64,000 nt of DNA. Source: Pseudomonas cichorii (GTDB lineage: Bacteria > Pseudomonadota > Gammaproteobacteria > Pseudomonadales > Pseudomonadaceae). Below the pieces are notes generated by a model that saw only the letters and a program-made list of their open reading frames with translations, made no database searches and had not been told where the DNA came from. The DNA is taken from contig NZ_BLVZ01000021.1 of NCBI RefSeq assembly GCF_015471405.1, forward strand, positions 1 to 64,000. Direction: 5' to 3'. The translations under genes were made by a program, and so were the position numbers. This document shows, piece by piece, positions 60,726-64,000 of this stretch. Numbering within the stretch: the stretch's first letter is position 1; each line of letters starts with the position of its first letter.

Positions 60726-61193
60726 TCACTCGCTGGCCTTGAAGGTCAGCTCACCCTTGCGCCACTTGGCAGCCTTGCCGATGGCCGCTTTCAGGGGCTT
60801 GCTCAAACCACCCTGCAATTGTTCATTGGCCGCAAAGACCATGAACACGCCATGACCTTCCTTGAAGACAATCCCGTGGCCTTCGGGAATATCGACATAG
60901 GCGTAATCGCCCAGCCCGTAGACGGTGAATTTGATATCACGGAACTTCAATTCGAACTTTCCACCCTCACGACTGGGCAGGACCGAGGCGCGAAAATGGT
61001 CGCCCACCTTGAGTTCAAGGCGCGGCTTGTCATCGACTACCAGCGCTGTTTCGGTATCGATTTCAGACATGTAGATGCCATCGGGCGACTGCTCGGTGAC
61101 ATAGACAAAACGTGACTGGAACTGCTTGACCAACTGCGCACGTAGATCACCGAGCACAAACAGAGAATGGGTATCCAGGTTACTTACAGCCAA
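60726..61193 (-). CDS. conserved hypothetical protein, TTG start
   Basis: A 155-residue soluble protein rich in beta strands, with no signal peptide or membrane helix. I do not recognise a named domain. The first residues MAVSNLDTHSLFVLGDLRAQLVKQ come from a TTG start at 61193 preceded by GAGGA (61202-61206, minus strand) at good spacing; no suitable ATG is available. The tail is lysine-rich (LKAAIGKAAKWRKGELTF). A conserved hypothetical gene beside the mrp/sha operon is also found in P. aeruginosa, so the neighbourhood may be old. No function proposed. Confidence 0.72.
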   Translation of the reverse strand: MAVSNLDTHSLFVLGDLRAQLVKQFQSRFVYVTEQSPDGIYMSEIDTETALVVDDKPRLELKVGDHFRASVLPSREGGKFELKFRDIKFTVYGLGDYAYVDIPEGHGIVFKEGHGVFMVFAANEQLQGGLSKPLKAAIGKAAKWRKGELTFKASE

Positions 61194-61557
61194 TGTACAA
61201 ATCCTCGAACATGAAAATAAAGCTGCCTGACAAAGCCAGGACAGTCAAAAAATAAGCATCCATACAAGCCGCTGGAGCGGCTGAAATACCTGCTGACACG
61301 CACTGAAACTGCGAGCGATGATTCCATGGTCGCCACCCTGCCGGGCAGGCTGGAGGCGGATTCTACCGACAGACAACGCCAGCGGCATATATACCTTTTG
61401 TACAGAGAGATATCAGGGGCAGGAAAAGTGGCGCCATTGGGCACGCGAGACAGAACATTAGCATCTGTCGCAGGATCAATAAAAGGTTCGTCGAACTCTT
61501 GTCCATCCTCGGCACTCCGATGAAGGACAAAGCCCCCTCTGTAGCCAAGGAGATGAC
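61194..61557. other. intergenic region between two divergent genes
   Basis: This 364-bp region separates the TTG-start gene and the DUF2789 gene and must hold promoters for both. A small perfect hairpin, AGCCGCT-GG-AGCGGCT, is near 61267-61282. TTCTACCGACAG (about 61360) and ATATATACCTTTTGTACAG (about 61386-61404) are AT-rich but give no convincing promoter pair. No coding frame is supported. Confidence 0.5.
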
Positions 61558-61794
61558 ATGGAACTGCCAACCCACTCGCTGCCCAACCTGTTCTCCCAAC
61601 TGGGCCTCGACTCGGATGAGGATAGCATCCAGAACTTCATTGCCAACCACTCGCTGCCTGACAACGTGAAACTGATCGACGCCGAGTTCTGGACACCCCA
61701 ACAGGCCCGATTCCTGAAGGAAGAGCTTCGCGAAGATGCCGACTGGGCTCCTGTGGTCGACGAACTGAATGTGTTGCTGCACAAGAGCCCATGA
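61558..61794 (+). CDS. DUF2789 family protein
   Basis: A 78-residue acidic protein that matches the DUF2789 family in length and sequence: THSLPNLFSQLGLDSDEDSIQNFIANH, DAEFWTPQQARFLKEELREDADWAPVVDELN. Predicted helical and cytosolic. It follows an AAGGAGATGAC ribosome-binding site. Function unknown. It ends 10 bp from the convergent phospholipase gene, so antisense read-through between the two is possible. Confidence 0.88.
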   Translation: MELPTHSLPNLFSQLGLDSDEDSIQNFIANHSLPDNVKLIDAEFWTPQQARFLKEELREDADWAPVVDELNVLLHKSP

Positions 61795-61804
61795 CACCTG
61801 CACG

Positions 61805-63286
61805 TCAATGCCGGTATCCAGCCTGATTCGTATTGGGATACCGGACACGCCCTCCCGGCTCTGGCGCATGCACGAATACGGCATCACTGAAGCTGCCGAC
61901 CCGGCCTATGATCGCATTCCAGTGCGCCGAGTGATGAATATAGCGCCAGCGCAGCAGGCGCTCTTCCTGCTCGTCCAGGGTATAGGCACCGCCGCGGGCA
62001 TAGCTGATCAACTTGCGGCAGACACCTTCGAGTTCAGGAGCGAGTCGCAACTCTGCGGTGTCGGGAACCGGCTCGAACGGCACGCCTTCGTCGCAGGCCA
62101 GCGCATGCATGACCCGCAGATAAACCCGCGACAAATGCCCGAACACCTGGCGACGTAAACAGGCAGCAGCCACCACCGTCTTGAGCCCGAAAGCGGCAGT
62201 ATGCGCACGACCATAAGTTTCGCAACACTCCACCTGCAACGAGGCCTGGCGGTCCAGAGGGTCGATCCACTGCCCGGCATCCAGCGCCTGCAAATCTTGC
62301 TGTGCCTGTAACCAGGCAGTGCTCGACTCACAGGAGGTGTCCTGGCAGAGCATGCTCATGCGGGGCCGGGTCAACAGCAGTTTTTCTTCCATCTGTGGAT
62401 GATAACCACCGCCAATATCGGCATGGGCTCCCGGCAGCACGATCTCCCGGCTCCAGTCAGGGGCGATGCTGTTGAGCGCAAAGTTGCGTCGTGACTCATC
62501 ACGCGCCACCAGATGCAGTACCTGTTGGGCACAGCCCGGTGGCAAATACAGATTGACCCGGTTGCTGGCAGAGTCGCGGACATTGTAGAAATCCCGGAAG
62601 CTGCCAATGGCGGCCACTGTATCGAACAGGCCGATAACCTTGAGCCTCACACTGCCACTCTCCCAGCCGAAATCCGCACTCAAGGGGACCTTGCGACTTG
62701 CCAGGACCGGCTCAAGCGCCCCCTGAGCCTGCTTCAGGACCTCGTTGATGAAATGCCGGGCCGAGGCCGCGCCGCGACTGAAACCGAAGATATCCAGCTC
62801 AAGGGCTTCAATGACACAACCGGGATTATCGAGCGTAAACGCCTTGAGACGGGAACCAAGCTTTTTGATTGCATGCTCGGCCTTGGCGGTAACGCCTGTC
62901 GTACCACGGCCAAAACTTTGCCCCGGCCAAAGAGAATCACCGGCTCCGGAAGTTGTTCCCGCGCCACTGATATAAACGGGCCAATAAGCTTTCAACCCCT
63001 GCCCATCGTTCCTGGCCACATATTGATGGCGATAAAGTGCAACCAGGCGGGCGATATTACTCAGATCGTTGCTATAACTGCTATTGGGGTCGGTGTGCCT
63101 GCCCGAACATTCGACAATGTGTTTATGGGCATTGACCTCCATCATGGCCCGACAGTCAGCCCCTATCTGGCTATTGACGCGATTATTGCCTGTGCCATCG
63201 AAGAAAAGGCCTGCACGCACCGTAACACGTAGCACTGCCGTGTCAGAAACCGCAGCCCCCTTATTAACCGTCCATGTATTTTTCAT
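61805..63286 (-). CDS. Tle1-like phospholipase (DUF2235), candidate type VI secretion effector
   Basis: A 493-residue alpha/beta-hydrolase. It begins near VTVRAGLFFDGTGNNRVNS, the DUF2235 signature. The nucleophile elbow is GFSRG with S170, followed by IGLFDTVAAIG (about 218-228) and GAHADIGGGY with D290 as likely catalytic Asp; a His beyond this completes the triad. Tle1 proteins are antibacterial T6SS phospholipases delivered with VgrG. No vgrG, PAAR, chaperone or immunity gene is recognisable alongside, so activity and secretion are inferred. The ATG at 63286 is preferred to a TTG at 63310. Composition and AT-rich upstream DNA suggest an accessory gene. Confidence 0.82.
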   Translation of the reverse strand: MKNTWTVNKGAAVSDTAVLRVTVRAGLFFDGTGNNRVNSQIGADCRAMMEVNAHKHIVECSGRHTDPNSSYSNDLSNIARLVALYRHQYVARNDGQGLKAYWPVYISGAGTTSGAGDSLWPGQSFGRGTTGVTAKAEHAIKKLGSRLKAFTLDNPGCVIEALELDIFGFSRGAASARHFINEVLKQAQGALEPVLASRKVPLSADFGWESGSVRLKVIGLFDTVAAIGSFRDFYNVRDSASNRVNLYLPPGCAQQVLHLVARDESRRNFALNSIAPDWSREIVLPGAHADIGGGYHPQMEEKLLLTRPRMSMLCQDTSCESSTAWLQAQQDLQALDAGQWIDPLDRQASLQVECCETYGRAHTAAFGLKTVVAAACLRRQVFGHLSRVYLRVMHALACDEGVPFEPVPDTAELRLAPELEGVCRKLISYARGGAYTLDEQEERLLRWRYIHHSAHWNAIIGRVGSFSDAVFVHAPEPGGRVRYPNTNQAGYRH

Positions 63287-63615
63287 CTTCCATCCATCCG
63301 TAGAAAACAACCATTTCGTATGACTGCCATTTAATGATTTTCAATACAATTGATTAAATAGCTTGCTCAGCAACACGAAACAGTCAAGCAACGGAGAGAT
63401 TTACAGAGCGATCCTACAAACTGGATCAGTACTACTCTAAATAAACAATAAATAAATACCGCAACAAACAAGAAAAATAAAATCTACAAAATAAACATAG
63501 AAGTTTTAAACCACTGATCAACTCTCTTTCGTGATCCTCATAAATTACAGGCGCAAGAAAACCGGGAGGCTAAAATAGCCTCCCGGTCTGGTGACACCTC
63601 ACTCCAGCCTGTGAA
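63287..63615. other. AT-rich intergenic region
   Basis: From 63311 to about 63540 the DNA is strongly AT-rich (for example AATAAACAATAAATAAATACC and AAAAATAAAATC), unlike the coding surroundings. It lies upstream of the phospholipase gene and downstream of the dksA-like gene. It may be a silenced promoter region of a horizontally acquired gene. No reading frame is supported. Confidence 0.5.
63557..63587 (-). terminator. intrinsic terminator of the dksA-like gene
   Basis: Perfect 11-bp arms ACCGGGAGGCT/AGCCTCCCGGT (63561-63571, 63577-63587) with a 5-nt loop are followed on the minus strand by TTTCTT. It lies 28 bp after the dksA-like stop. Confidence 0.85.
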
Positions 63616-63996
63616 TCAGGCCTGGCGCTGGTGCTTGTCGATCTGCTCGTGGCGCTCTTGCGCCTCGATGCAATATTTGGTCGTCGGGCTGATCAGCAGG
63701 CGCTTGAGGCCAATAGGCTCACCGCTGTCGTCGCACCAGCCAAAGGTGTCATCGGCAATGCGCGACAAGGCCATTTCCAGCTGGGGCAGCATACGCTGAT
63801 CACGGTCGATGACATTGACCAGCCAATGACGCTCTTCTTCTACCGAAGCAGCATCAGCAGGGTCGGCCGGGGTGTCCAGGCTCTCGATAGCAATGCGGCT
63901 TTGCTCGATACGCTCGTGGATTTCAACCTTCATGGCCTGCAACAGCTCGACGAAGAAAGCATGCTGTTCAGCATTCATGTAGTCATCGGCCGGCAT
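63616..63996 (-). CDS. DksA/TraR-family RNA polymerase-binding protein, two-cysteine type (possibly 5'-truncated by the window edge)
   Basis: At least 126 residues. It has a coiled-coil region with the acidic tip-like segment DTPADPADAASVEEER (about 40-56), then the C-terminal zinc-finger-like part FGWCDDSGEPIGLKRLLISPTTKYCIEA. Only two of the four canonical cysteines remain (C-x2-S and C-x2-A). This resembles the zinc-independent DksA2 of P. aeruginosa, which replaces DksA under zinc shortage. The ATG at 63996 is four bases from the window end and aligns with residues well inside DksA, so the true start may lie outside. Ends in a good terminator. Confidence 0.82.
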   Translation of the reverse strand: MPADDYMNAEQHAFFVELLQAMKVEIHERIEQSRIAIESLDTPADPADAASVEEERHWLVNVIDRDQRMLPQLEMALSRIADDTFGWCDDSGEPIGLKRLLISPTTKYCIEAQERHEQIDKHQRQA

Positions 63997-64000
63997 GGCC

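Noticed and set aside
1..64000. CRISPR arrays, insertion sequences, prophage or tRNA genes
   Set aside because: I saw no regularly spaced direct repeats, transposase, integrase or tRNA-like sequence anywhere in the window.

Overview
The window looks like a Pseudomonas chromosome. It has roughly 60% GC coding DNA, many Pseudomonas-type palindromic (REP-like) repeats, a fused MrpA-type antiporter operon of the kind found in pseudomonads, sulfonate genes next to an SfnR-type activator, and scoAB and AtoE genes as in Pseudomonas. A P. syringae/P. fluorescens-lineage species is my inference; no rRNA sequence lies inside the window to settle it.

Layout. (1) 1-3.7 kb: three tandem rRNA-type promoters point out of the left edge, followed by an RhtA-type exporter, a small lipoprotein, aminopeptidase P and a cysteine desulfurase. 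(2) 4.9-23.3 kb: a long AT-rich leader with two ops (RfaH-recruiting) elements precedes a Wzx/Wza/Wzc-type exopolysaccharide operon: PhyH-like oxygenase, DegT aminotransferase, flippase, five glycosyltransferases, Wzb, Wzc, WbqC-like protein, an operon-encoded RfaH paralogue, a PslG-like glycosidase, an initiating phosphoglycosyltransferase and Wza, closed by an intrinsic terminator. No Wzy polymerase is visible. (3) 23.4-27.7 kb: FMN reductase, LysE exporter, small lipoprotein, LysR regulator and a 3-oxoacid CoA-transferase (scoAB). (4) 28.1-39.7 kb: a toxoflavin-type (7-azapteridine) toxin locus: small membrane transporter, toxA, toxD, toxB, toxC, toxE, a LysR regulator (toxR), a VOC-fold protein that may give self-resistance, and an RND efflux pair. 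It sits between scoAB and an atoE gene, as an insertion would. (5) 39.9-48.7 kb: atoE, a MarR regulator, a three-gene minus-strand group (2-hydroxyacid dehydrogenase, glutamine-amidotransferase-like protein, ABM protein), glpQ, pssA, a Tat-exported aldo/keto reductase and a stand-alone LigD phosphoesterase domain. (6) 49.1-54.4 kb: ssuD/msuD with an SfnR-like sigma-54 activator, an FAD/NAD(P)-binding protein, a cupin regulator and an EamA exporter. (7) 54.5-64 kb: the six-gene mrp cation/proton antiporter operon, two small conserved proteins, a Tle1-like phospholipase and a two-cysteine DksA homologue at the right edge.

How the parts work together. In the EPS block, WbaP starts the lipid-linked unit, the glycosyltransferases build it, Wzx flips it, and Wzc, Wzb and Wza handle export. 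The RfaH paralogue together with the ops sites probably allows transcription of the whole 17 kb unit. In the tox block, ToxB and ToxE take GTP down the early riboflavin route, ToxC and ToxD act in forming the triazine, and ToxA methylates. ToxR, the transporters and the VOC protein are the likely regulation, export and protection. Both blocks suit a plant- or soil-associated competitive lifestyle.
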